A stretch of DNA of 64,000 nucleotides from Elymus sibiricus. Taxonomy: Eukaryota; Streptophyta; Magnoliopsida; Poales; Poaceae. The stretch covers positions 314,216,486 through 314,280,485 of the forward strand of contig CM077665.1 of NCBI GenBank assembly GCA_039707655.1, read 5' to 3'. Under the pieces are notes generated by a model. It made no database searches. It saw nothing but the letters and a program-made list of their open reading frames with translations, and was not told the DNA's origin. A program made the translations under genes and the position numbers. Every line of letters begins with the position of its first letter. The first letter of the stretch is position 1. Below, in pieces: positions 23,293 through 34,800 of this stretch.

Positions 23293-25797
23293 TTACTCAT
23301 AAATGTTTTCTTTCGAACATTGAGCTTCTATTGCCTGAGCACCCTCCATAACTACGGAGAAGTATCGCTCAGGGCACCTATGCTCCTTTCCAGGGGGCGG
23401 CGGAGCAGTGGATATCTTCGTCGGATCAAGACCCGGCCAGTGCACCTTGGCCCTTGCGAAGGCCAACCGAGCTCCCTCGATACAGGAGGACCGCCTTAGT
23501 GCGTCGATCCGAGGCGAGGCGTTGCTCAGCTTCTGCACCAGGCCGAAGTAGCTGCTCGGCAATGGCTCGCCGGGCCATAGCCGGATGCAGAGATCCTTCA
23601 TGGCCGGCTCCGCCATCCGATGTAGCTCCATCAGCTGCTTCAGCTGCTCAACGAGGAGAGGAGAGCGCTCGGAGGCCTCAAATTGCGCACAAAACAGCCG
23701 AGCTTCATCTCCCTCTCCCCGCGAAGCATAGAACTGGTTCGCGTCCGCTGTGCTCTTCTGGAGGTCCGAGCAGGCGCCTGAGGAACGCCACACTTGGGTA
23801 AGCAATGCGAACTTGCTATCCCCGAAGACACACTGCAGTAAATACGGCTTACCATCCGTGATAGCCTTGACCTGGCTGACTTGCTCTTCATAGAACCGCC
23901 TATCCACCCGCTCCTTCTGGAGATCAGATTTCAGAGTGGATAGTTCGGCGGCCTGCTCCTTGCCTTTCTGCTCGAGGTCCTCGCACTTTTGGCCAGCGTC
24001 TTTAAGCTCCTGCTGGATTTCCTCCACCCGAGACTCATGTTTGGCACTGGTGGCTTTTAAATCGGAGAGCGCGGCAGCTGCCTTTTCGGCCGCCGCCTTC
24101 TCGCTCGCGGCCTCCTGTTTCGCCTCCTGAAGCTCGGCCTTGAGCTTCTCAATTTCCTTCGCCGAGGCTGCGTAAGCATCAAACATATAAAGATACTGCG
24201 TTGATAGTACGGTGATGAAGAATTCGGATATTATAATCCGGCTTACCTTGCGCCTCGTCGAATCTCTTGTTCAGAGCGTCGAGCTCATCTTCGGAGCTCT
24301 TGAGCTTCCAATTTAGCTCGTCTAACTCGGCGGCATTAACAGCCGCCGCTGACGACGAAGCCTACACATAACAAACCACTATCAGGTTACATGGATTCAA
24401 ACCTCCGAACTATCATGATCATATGTTCGGTCCTCTTGAGGGTTATCGGAACATTCCGAACAAATATTGTCTCATGCATTGTCCGGTTAATGGTCTATGA
24501 TTGACCCCCAGGTGAGTTTTTCCAAACTCACCTGGGGCTCAGGGGCTGCTATATATATAACGATAGCACAAAAATAGTAAATTAACAAAACATTACGTGG
24601 CTTACCTGGAAGCCCATCAGGAGACCCTTGAAGGCCTCCTTCAGTCCGCTATCAACGGATCGAATGCTTTGTAAAACCGCACCCATAAGGGTGCGGTGCT
24701 CCTCGGAGATGGAGGCGCTTGACAAAGCCTCCCCCATAGCCGGCCACCCATTGGTCGGTGGTGCCGGTGGAGATCGGTTGACCCGATCTCCAGCCGGGGA
24801 TTGAATCGGTGCCTCCGGAGGCATGGTGCGCTCCGGAGACAACCTCGGAAGTGCCTGGACATCCCCTCGTCTGGTCTCCTCATTATCCGGGAGGGGCTTT
24901 TCTCCCCGGTCTTCGGCGGCCGAGGCGTTAGCCTCGACCATGACGTCGTCGCCCCCACCTCTGGTGTCCAGCTCCAAAGGAGCCTGTTGGGATGACACCT
25001 CCGTGGCATCCTTCACGGCGCCCGGAGGAGAGGGGTACGGCGTGGTCCCGCTCTCTGCTAGCTCGGCGGGCGGGGTCTCCCCGTCCGAGACTTGATCGGT
25101 GGGGAGAACGCGTGGTGGGCTGCAAGTCAATAGGCGCTCACATGTTAGTCACATTCAAAACTTAGCACTAATAGCTCGGGAAGTCTTCGGATCTTTACCT
25201 TCGAGCTGGGGGCTTGACCCTGAGGTTCCTTCGTGGAACCTTCTCGAAGTCTTCGGACTCGGTATCCGAGTCCGAACTGTCGTCGGGCAGAATTAACTGC
25301 GTTCGACGCGCTTTCTTCGGGGCGGGAGGAGGTACATCCTCTGTGGCGTCCGATGACGCCGCCCTCTTTCTTGCGAGGGGGGAATCGCCTCCCCCCTCGC
25401 CCTCGTGCTCCTCCTCTTGATTCGAGGAGGCATGGGTTTCCTCGGACACAGCCTCCGGCTGGTCCCTGATGCGCAGGCCTTCTCGGCCTAGTTTCTTCTT
25501 CTTCTCCTTCTTCTCTGGCGCCTTGTAAGGCGCCTCGACAAGCATCTCCGACAGCAGCTGGGACCTAGGGTCTTCGGGCTGTGGAGCCGGGCATTTGATG
25601 CCCGTGGCCTTGCTCAACCATTCCTGCGGAAGTGATCAGAAAGTGCTTAGATTTTCTTCGGGAAAATAAAGCCGATCAAACGAAACTATGTCATACCTGG
25701 GAGGGGGGTTTATCGGCGCGCAGGCCCTGGTCCTCCTTCTCGGCTGGCCAGTTCTCCTGCGCCTTCCACAGCTTCTCCCGAGTGGTGCGGAAGAGCC
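23293..25797 (-). CDS. Spliced antisense coiled-coil gene of Gypsy-B (5' truncated; possibly Transposase_28-type)
   Basis: Exons: 25797-25697 (incomplete), 25623-25199, 25119-24606, 24361-24247 and 24167-23293. GT/AG borders and phases all agree and the joined frame is open to the TAA at 23293, so at least ~676 residues. The order is a Trp/Lys-rich segment (EKLWKAQENWPAEK), a Lys-rich NLS-like stretch (KKEKKKKLG), an acidic Ser/Asp/Glu region, a Pro-rich region, a long Ala/Glu/Lys coiled coil (exons 4-5), and a globular tail containing RLWPGEPLPSSYFGLV. From context I suspect the C-terminal part of the 'putative gypsy type transposon' (PF04195) family, but the diagnostic N-terminus is missing. 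Additional ORFs in antisense are known in plant LTR elements. Role unknown. Confidence 0.6.
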
Positions 25798-26236
25798 GAC
25801 AAGAGCAAACCTAGAGTACATTTCCGCAACTCCTTCATCATCCTTCATCTTGAACTTGTCAAGTTGACTCTGCAGCACATCCAACTTATATTCCTTGACG
25901 GAGTCAGTTCCTTCGTGCATATCAACCAAAGTATCCCAAATCTCCTTGGTATTCAAGGCGACTTATCTTGCTGAACTCCTCGGGGCACAAACCGTTGAAT
26001 ATAATTTTGCATGCTTGAGCGTTGTATTACAACATCTTCAATTCATCTATGGTTGCTTCATGATCCGGTTCTTTTCCATCTTCAAAGAATTCACCTTGCA
26101 AGCCAACACAAACAACAGCCCAAACGGCGGGGTTATGACCAAGAATATGGATTTTCATCTTATGCTTTCAATTTGCAAAGTTTTTACCACTGAAATATGA
26201 AAATCTACGGTGGTCATTTCCCTCACTAGACGCCAT
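25798..26236 (-). pseudogene. Truncated Copia gag (Copia-2)
   Basis: From the ATG at 26236 (MASSEGN...) this is the same gag as the one starting at 45266, about 146 codons, with an early in-frame TGA (in the AN-stop-KHKM region) and other changes. It breaks off at 25798 after residues matching MYSRFALV, where Gypsy-B sequence begins. Non-functional. Confidence 0.8.
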
Positions 26237-26269
26237 ACTCTCGTAGGTTGTGAAACCAACGCAATGGAG

Positions 26270-26290
26270 ACCAAAACTCTGATGCCACTT
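26270..26290 (-). promoter_or_regulatory. Primer-binding site of Copia-2
   Basis: Minus-strand AGTGGCATCAGAGTTTTGG, a two-base variant of the AGTGGTATCAGAGCTTTGG site at 45213, directly after the LTR end. Confidence 0.7.
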
Positions 26291-27778
26291 TTAGGATCGA
26301 AAGTATGTCTAGAGGGGGTGATTAGACTACTGGACCAAATTAAAACTTAACCTTTTCCCAATTTTATTGGTTGGCAAGTTTTAGTGATTTTACCAAGTCT
26401 AGCACTCCCTACACAAGCAAGTCTACGAGTAGTGCATCGGAAAGTAATGACATTGCAAGTGTAAGTAAAGGGAGGGATAGGAAGATCAAACGCAACGAAG
26501 ACACGGAGATTTTCGGTGTGGTTCCGATAGGTGGTCTTATCGTACGTCCACGTTGATGTAGACTTTAACCCACAGAGGGTAACGGCTGCGCGAGTCCACG
26601 AAGGGCTCCACCCATGAAGGGTCCACGTAGAAACAACCTTGTCTATACAACCATCGCTTACGTTCACGAAGGATTAGCCTCACTCGGGGTAGATCTTCAC
26701 AAAGTAGGCGATCTCCTTGCCTTTAATAACTTCTTTGTTCAGCCTCACACGATTAGGAGGCTCCCAAGCGACACCTAACCAATCTAGGAGACACCACTCT
26801 CCAAAAGCTAATAGATGTCGTGTTGATGATGAACTCCTTGCTCTTGTGCTTCAAAAGATAGTCTCCGCGACACTCAATCACTCTCTCACATATTTTGGCT
26901 TGGTAGAAGAGGATGATTGGGAGGAAAGCAACTTGGGAAGGCTAGAAATCAAGGATCTATTGGTTAGAGTGGAATCCCTTGATCTCAACACATGAGTAGG
27001 TGGTTCTCTCTCAGAAAATGAATGGTGGAAGTGTAGTTTCGTTCTGATGGCTCTCTCGATGAGTGAGAGGGGGTGGACGGGTATTTATAGCCTTCTCCAA
27101 AGTCCAACTGTTACAACATTATCGCCCAACTCGGTGAAACCGAATTTAGAACTTGGTTCTACCGACTAGTGCAAAATGCCCTAACTTTTGGCTTTTCGGT
27201 GAGACCGAATGGAACATCTTGGCGAGACCGATTCGGTTTAACCTAGGCAGATCCAGTACTTCGGTGGCACCGAAACATAAAACTCGAAAGTTTCGTAATT
27301 AAATATTTCGACCACATAAGCTTGGTCACTGCTTTTCAGTTGCACCGAATGCAATCTCGGTTCTATCGAGGTGCTAGGGTTTGACTTAGGATCTGTCTCG
27401 ATGAGACCAAAGTGGAAATCTTAGTGGCACCGAAAATGGACTTTAGGGTTTGAGAGAGATGGTTTTGTGAGAATTTAATTGATGCTTTTGGTGGCATATC
27501 TCTAAGCACTTGAGCAACTAGATCATCATCAGTACATCATCCCCTCTTAATAGTATTGGCTTTTCTATGGACTCAATTATGATCAAATCACATAAAAAAA
27601 TGTAGAGTCTTGAAGCTTTTGCCAATAAGAGTTCTTTGCATCTTAGGGGGCCCTCCTCACAATTCCTAATCAAGCCATTCATTGATCTTTCCTCAAATAT
27701 ACTTGATAGGAACATTAGTTCAATGAACTATATGTTGTTGTTAACTACCAAAACCACTAGGAAAAAGTTATGCTTTCA
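26291..27778 (-). repeat. 5' LTR of Copia-2
   Basis: About 1.49 kb, same family as the LTRs at 43706 and 51727 but much more diverged. The minus-strand start is TGAAAGCATAAC at 27778 and the end is near TCGATCCTAAA at 26291. It keeps the TATA box (CTATAAATA, 27082-27090) and a dyad cluster upstream of it. Confidence 0.8.
27131..27432 (-). promoter_or_regulatory. CGGTN3ACCG dyad cluster in Copia-2 LTR
   Basis: Repeated CGGTGAAACCG, CGGTGAGACCG, CGGTGGCACCG and decayed variants, starting about 40 bp upstream (on the minus strand) of the TATA box at 27082-27090. Same layout as the other Copia LTRs in the window. Confidence 0.6.
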
Positions 27779-27799
27779 GTCCTGCCCTACAAGGTTTGC

Positions 27800-28110
27800 T
27801 GGAAGAGCATGCATTGATCCAAGATCTTCTTTAGCAACACTTGCACTACGCCAATACATCAAGACACAAGCCGACAAGAAAAGATCATACCGCCAATTTG
27901 AAGTGGAGGATCAAGTAAGCTACAGTCATACATTCAATGGCTCCAAGTGCAAACAACAAGCTTTCCTTCAAATTCTTTAATTCTTTTCCAATCATGGACA
28001 AGATTAATGACACCGCCTACAAGCTACAACTACCCCCAGAAGCCACGGTTCACCAGTTTTCCACGTCTCGCAGTTGCGGCACGCCCTCCTCCTGCCTATC
28101 CACTACTCCA
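27800..28110 (+). pseudogene. Gypsy integrase C-terminal fragment
   Basis: Two overlapping frames carry the remnants QYIKTQADKKRSYRQFEVEDQV, then NNKLSFKFF...PIMDKINDTAYKLQLPPEATVH. This is the conserved end of Gypsy integrases ahead of the VFHVSQLR motif, which is mutated here. Frameshifted and isolated; no upstream pol is present. This is the only pol-derived piece recognised in the window. Confidence 0.7.
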
Positions 28111-28807
28111 CCTGTCCATAGTGATATAGGATCGACTCCATGATCGAGCAAGTCAAGGTCCGATGGTCTAATGATAATGGCATGGGCACGACCTGGGAAG
28201 ACAAAATCACGCTCTAGGCTAGGTTTACAGCTGTTGAGGCTTGGGGGGCAAGCATCGATGCAAGGAAGGGGGCAAGCCTGGACGCAAGGAAGGGGGATGT
28301 CAGCACGCCGACATGCCAAGCCCACCCGTCAGCAGCAGCAGGTTGACTGGGCCAAATTGGGTCCCAGCTCAGCGCTCACCTACTTGTGTCCCTCTCGCAA
28401 GACAGTGGAGGTATCGAGAGGATCAAGACGTCAGCAGCGGCTACCTTTCCCCTTCTCTACCACATTCTTGTGATCCCCAAACTGTAATCGACTCGGATAA
28501 TCCATGCTAGCGAGAGTATAGATCGAATCCTCCCATCCACTGCCTAACACCGTGACGCCCTGCCTGCCATCCGACTAGGCGAATGACATCAACCTTCTCC
28601 CACGAGGCCACGACCTATACACTGAAACTGGACCGTTCCCTTGCAGTTAATAAATGTTTACAGATGAAGCTACAGCAGTGTACAGTTGACTAATACTATA
28701 ATCTTAATTAAAACAACTGAGGGATCTATATAGGCTACCATGCCCAGCGTGCTCTCTCTATGGGGAGCATGGCGATTCGATTCACTCCGATGGACGGCCA
28801 GCAAGAC
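28111..28807. other. Gypsy remnant and 3' flank of SCC4
   Basis: Up to ~28620 the sequence is GC-rich decayed Gypsy tail with no supportable ORF. It includes a tandem GCAAGGAAGGGGGCAAGCC-type repeat near 28255-28310. From ~28640 it is AT-rich and probably holds the SCC4 3' UTR, whose end I cannot fix. Confidence 0.4.
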
Positions 28808-31800
28808 TCACGACACCCGCCTCCTTGTGCTGCGCCTTACCGAGCTTGAATCGACCAGCCTTTTCACGGACGAGGGCTGGGGAGTGGACAGCCCCACTGA
28901 TTCTGGGATGTCAAGGTCATCATTTACCGGCAGGCCCGACATATCGTTATGCTTCTGGAACAAGTCGTGCTGCGGCTCGACTTCGATCCTTGCTTTCTCC
29001 ACCTGAAACACAACCTCAAGTTGAACTCCTTGCATAAATGTGTTCCATCTTTTTTTCGGTGACATAAGAGTGAAGTAAAATTCTCTGGCTTCCATATAAC
29101 AAGACAATGGATCAACTTCAATCAAAGTTGTGGTACCATACCAGCTCCTGGTGACAAGCGCGAGAACGAGCTTCAGACAGTCTTCTCTGCAGTTCGATTT
29201 CTTTCTTACTTCCATATTCTGAATTCTCCATTTCATTTTCCTTCTCTTCCAGTTCTCGATATAACTCTGAAAATAAGGTATCAGTTGCCATCAACATCCA
29301 GCAATTCCACAAAATTGACAGTCACAACAAGAATGCATACCAAGAGATTAAACAACCAGCCTACGGAGGGAAATGAAACCAAGTAGGAGGGCCATTGCAA
29401 AGCTTTGAATTTTCAATCGTCATGTGAAGAAATCAATGTAACCTCGAGGACATACCTGTAAATACCGACAAGATCCAGATTTGTGTTGGGATGTCATACA
29501 GTGTCTTAGCTAACGTCAACGATGACTTCAAGATCTCTCTGGCTTGTCCAGTGTCATGTAACTGAAGTGCTAATGTACCTAATATTGTTAAATACTGAGA
29601 AACCAATTGGATGTTACCCAACTGTTGGTGCGCTATTCTCAAACCACTTGCAAGGCGAACCCTGCATCAGGTAGAAACATTTCATATTAACAACATAGAA
29701 ATTGACTATCTGCAAACTTGCCGAGAGTTCGCTCAACATAAAAGAGGAAATGAAATGTGGCAGACACCCGTGAAACAAATAGTGCAGAACACTAGCCACA
29801 TGGTGATACAACTTCGGTTTTTCAGTGACCATGTTTAATGCATCGAGATCATGTGGGCTTTAACTTTTTGAAAACAATTATATATCCAGTAACGACAGAG
29901 GGGATCTCCAATTTTGCCATTCCAATTTCAATTGAACTTTGAAGTTCAATAGGACGAATACGGAACCCTGTAAAAGTATAAATATGGAATCCTAGAGGAG
30001 AAATACAAATATGAAACCCTAGAAGAAAAATCTTCCTTTATCCGGGAGTAGGGGGGGGGGGGGGGGGGGGGGGGATCATATACCCTTCCCTCCCTCTTAA
30101 ATAAGAGATGCAGAATAAAAAAAAGTGAAGTAACTCTTCTTTACCTTTACACTTTATAATCATCATTTCTATACATCTATTAAAACATTTGAATTTCGTT
30201 TTTGCTCATGTTAAGTGTAAACTATAGTTATGCACAATACATTCATTACTCTGTGCAGTCATTATACTAATTTTCACTGCTTAGTACTATGTCATATCTC
30301 ACCGTGCTTCTTGTGGATTATGCTGCCTCATAAGTAGAAGTCCGTAAACAAAAATGATACAGGTCTTCTCTCGAACCCCAACAAATGAGTCCATGGTTCT
30401 GTAAGCAGGACCAATCAATTCTAGCGCCTAAACAGCGAAAAAGTTGAGGCAATATTTAGTTGTATTAGCTGGCTTGATACAGAAAAAAGACAGGTACGTA
30501 GGAGTGACATAAAATCCTACTTTACCTCTGAAGATGATTCCGCGTCACCCTTACAAATGTAGGAGACTGCCGCATAAACTTGGCACATAGATTGCATTGA
30601 TTTGTTCTCTGTCAGCTGTAAAAAATGTATTTCTTTAATTAGAACAGGACGGGATAGGTTGCAATAGAACATAAGAACAATTGGCCTACTATATAAAAAT
30701 CTACATTCCTTAATAGATGTTTTTACTTCAGCGGTTTTGGGACGCATAAAATATTGACTAAAAGAGGGATAGCTCTATTATAATAGGACTGGTAATCTGA
30801 TTGCAGATCACATTGAGCACATAACCAATGATCGGATGTTGTTAGTTTTTTACATCAGGTGCAGCGTGCAGAATACCCACAGAATATTAATGTGTTTGGT
30901 ACTCCTTCCGTCCCAAAATAACCGTCTCAACTTTGTACTAGCTCTAGTACAAAGTTGTACTAAGCTTAAGACACTTATTTTGAGACGGAGGGAGTAGCAT
31001 ACAAGAGGAGACTAGGAAATGCATGGGAGAGAGTATGCAAAGAAGCATACTGTGGACTTGTGAAGTAGCACGTCGAGAGGAAAAAAAATACCTTCAATGC
31101 TTCAAGGAAGTGGAAAGCAGCCTCGTCAAAGCAGCCAACAGAATGTGCATACTGCCCCCTTAGCATTTCAATTGTGCTCTCACAACCTTGGAGAAGTGTT
31201 GGGAAACGAGTAAACCAGTTTTTCATCTGTGCTAAAGCCTAGAGAAACAATGACAAATTGATAATAAAGGGTTAGCTGAATAATCATAAGATATATAGAT
31301 CTGATGTTCGGAAAGAAACGTTTCTGGCACAATTTCTGGACCTATTACACCAGACAAGATGTACTTATATCAAACCCAATAATAAATATACAATAGCTCA
31401 ACGTATCACGAGATATATTAGTTTCAGTAAACAGATTAGCAGGGATGCCCTTCAAAAAATGTACAAGTATATTTGAAAAGCATATACATAGACGAATAAC
31501 CAAGCACGGTTGCAAACTTGCAACCTTCAGCAGTTGTCTGACGTATTAGTAAAATATGGGTATGATGCTCTATGTACCTCTTGGGCTTCAACAAATTCTG
31601 ATCTCGTGAGTTCTACAGCAACATTGTTTTCGAGAAACTGAAGTAAAAGCATCAAGTACAACCCGGCCGTCCATATCGTTGAGTGTTCCAAATCTCCCTC
31701 TGCATATATAATGACAAAAATTAGATGAGGTTAAGGTAACAGACGAATAATACTACAATAACAATTTCTTCTGCAGCTAGTGAAGATCTGTTTTTTTTTC

Positions 31801-34800
31801 TGTGAAGCACAAAATATTTACAGGAAAGTTCTTTATATACGACAGAAGAATTCCTCCAGTCCCTGGCGTACCACTGAACAATGACATACATGCCCCTTAT
31901 TTGTCATCTCCATTAAATCAGGCAAGCATGGTGGAACATGATAATCGATGGTCCTCGATGAAATGACTACATGGAAGTGGATCTCGAGATGTCTGCTACT
32001 GATTTGCATAGAAACTCAAAAGAACAGTTTGGTGGTTGTGCAGGATTGACAGGCCACAAGAAGAAACAGTCCAAACCATAATAATAAACAGTCAGTGATG
32101 GATAAGAGGATTTAAGCCGTATAAAGGAGCCACTAACATCACTAGTGTGATCGCTTTGTTGAGGGAATCCCATTTAAGTAAATGGTGGCACAAGACGAAA
32201 GATGTGGTGAAAAATGCGCAGTGGTGGCATTTTAGGTTTAGGGGAAGGAGATGCTTAATTGAGGAGCCAAACATCGGCGAGGCTGCATGGGAGGAGTATT
32301 TGGTCGAACTCACAGTAGAACATGATTGAAGAAGACACGTTAAAGTCAACAGCGTGACGGTGAAGAGCGCAATTGTCATGACACTTCAGCATGTGCACAC
32401 CATGGCAAGCTCCAGCTTGCCCCTTCTTGATGGCCGGCGCGCAGTTGCAGCTAGGCCAGCACCCAGTGCCGGCAAAGAAGTTGGAGGTGAAGTTGTCTGG
32501 AAAGATAACTCATTTAGGTACTTAGCGCCGCCCACGGCCATCAAATTGGGTGGTCATGGAGCAAACAAGCATGAGGTTATGATGTGGTGCAGATTTGGTG
32601 CTTCAGTGGGAGCCCAGTGTGAGAGCAACAGTACAAGGGTGGAGAAAGAAGATGATGATAAAGAGAGGTATGGCGGAAAAATATAACATGAGAAATTTAA
32701 TGGGGTGGCAGTGGAAGAAACGGGTAAAGTTTTGCTACAGTTGTTCCATCTAAGTGAGAGGTCATTGTTTTAGAGCAGATCAGGGAAGTATCCATTGACA
32801 TATAGATATTCCGAAGATTGAATTCGTCAAAGCAGCCCAGCAGGTTAAAGAAATGTCTGGTATGAAGTAGTACACGTAAAATTCAAAATTAATGGCCCAT
32901 GACTGATATGGATGATCTAGTTGGCAGGGGCAAAGATTGACAAGCTAGGAGCTACAAATTCCGTTTTCTTAAAAGGAAAAAAAAAGGAAGAAAGAACAAA
33001 AAAGAAAACATATGACCACATGAGAAAGGGTTAAACATTACACAATTAATTGTCTGAATAGGATGGCCACGTTGGAACTCCAGCAGGACAAGGCATCATG
33101 CATATCCAGCACATAAAAGTTTCCTAGGGGTGGGCATTCAGTAGAAACCGAAAGTTCGGTTTATACCGTTCGGTTTATTTTTAACTTCGGTTACCAAAAC
33201 AAAAAACCTAAAATAACAGGCAAAAACAACTAACCAAAAATTCGGTTAACCAACCAATTCGGTTCGGTTTTCAGTTTAAACCGACTGATTGCAGCGTTGC
33301 TGAGAAGCTACAGCAAGCGCTTCTTCCATGAGCACCCCGACCTCTTATAAGCTGATCACCTTGTCCCTGAAGCATAGCTAAGCGATGTGGGACTAAAGAA
33401 GTAACACTCCACCCGCTGCACATTCTATCAGCCAAAAGCAAATGCTATTTGGGCCTTGCAATTAAGTGGACTGGCCCTATCACACCAGCTGGGCCCTTCT
33501 TACGCTATGTGGCTGCATGCACGCGTGCGGCCGTGAGCAGTTGCATGCGAGAGGCTGTCTCAAAAGAAAAATTTGGCGAGACGTGCGGACGTGGGGGTGC
33601 CTTGCACTAGAATTACGTAGAGTTCGGCTCGGCATTTGGCGAGATGTGCGGCCGTGCGGGAGCCCTGTACTGGAATTGCGTGCACTTCGGTTATCGGTTA
33701 AATACCGAACCGGACGATTTTAATTCAGTTATTAAACATAGAAACCAAATTTGAATATAGCAGCAGCAAAAACCGAAAATTCGGTTTCGGTATCGGTTTG
33801 GTATTCGGTTGGTCGGTTTTTATGCCCACCCCTACATAAAACAACAAGAATCGTGACTACCAACAGATACTCCCTCTGTCTCATAATACAAGACATTTTT
33901 GCAGTTCAAATTGAACTACAAAAACGTCTTACATTATGGAACAGAGGTGGTGTAATTTAATGTAGCAGCTCAACTTAAGATTCTTTCTGAAAGGCGTGAT
34001 TTTTTGAATGACCATCACGATTTGGTAAAAGTTAGGTAATTGTTTATGAAAGGCGTGATTTTTAGAATGACCCTCACAATTTGGTAAAAGTTAGGTAGCC
34101 GATCAAGGATGAGGCAGATAAATGGAAAGAAGCAAGGGCTGGGAGTGTGTGTTTTCAGCCACTGTAGGAGCTGACTCCTAGGCTTAGTGTTCTTTTTCTG
34201 GCTTTTCATTTGACTTTCATTATCACGTCTCACCATTTTGGTGAAGATTTTCCTGCATCTAAACTGCTTTTCCAGCTTCATGGAAAGATATTGAAGGCTC
34301 TTGCATATTCTCTAGAAAAAATTGAGCTTATGTTGCTTAACCAAACAAAGGAAAAAGTGTGTGGACTGTGGAACTACACAGTAGTAGAATGACACGGATC
34401 CAATCAGGGTCATGCAGTAAGTGTCAGCTCGAAGATATGGTACTCCCTCCGGTCCGAATTAATTGACGCAGCCCATATACATTTTAAACTGGACGATGTA
34501 TATGGGCCGCGTCAATTAATTCGGATCGGAGGTAGTTGTAGACAATCAAAACTTGTAAAGGGTGGTCATAGAACATAATTAAAGTTATTATCAGTACCTG
34601 TCACACCATCCACGATCCCAAGCTTGGAGAGTTCCTCTGTGAAACAATGTGAATGCCCAGTAAGTTACAGATATACAGAAGTTTCTATATATTTCAGCTT
34701 TAACATAGACACAATATATATATGATCATGTTTAAAATATCCAAGAAAAAATGCATGATGATCGTATCTTTTAGGTTACTATTAGCTTATGCAAGGTCGA

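Larger units (their letters stand above)
18179..25797 (+). mobile_element. Gypsy-B: non-autonomous LTR element with gag-protease and an antisense gene, 3' truncated
   Basis: The order is LTR (18179-18787), gag-protease (18833-22033, plus), noncoding (22034-23292), then a spliced gene on the minus strand (23293-25797). I see no reverse transcriptase, RNase H or integrase. The right part, including the 3' LTR, was lost at 25797, where truncated Copia-2 sequence begins. Confidence 0.75.

Noticed and set aside
31960..32690. Possible gene in SCC4 intron 3 (ORFs at 32092-32379 minus and 32354-32686 plus)
   Set aside because: Short, no motif, no start context or promoter; probably a decayed repeat.
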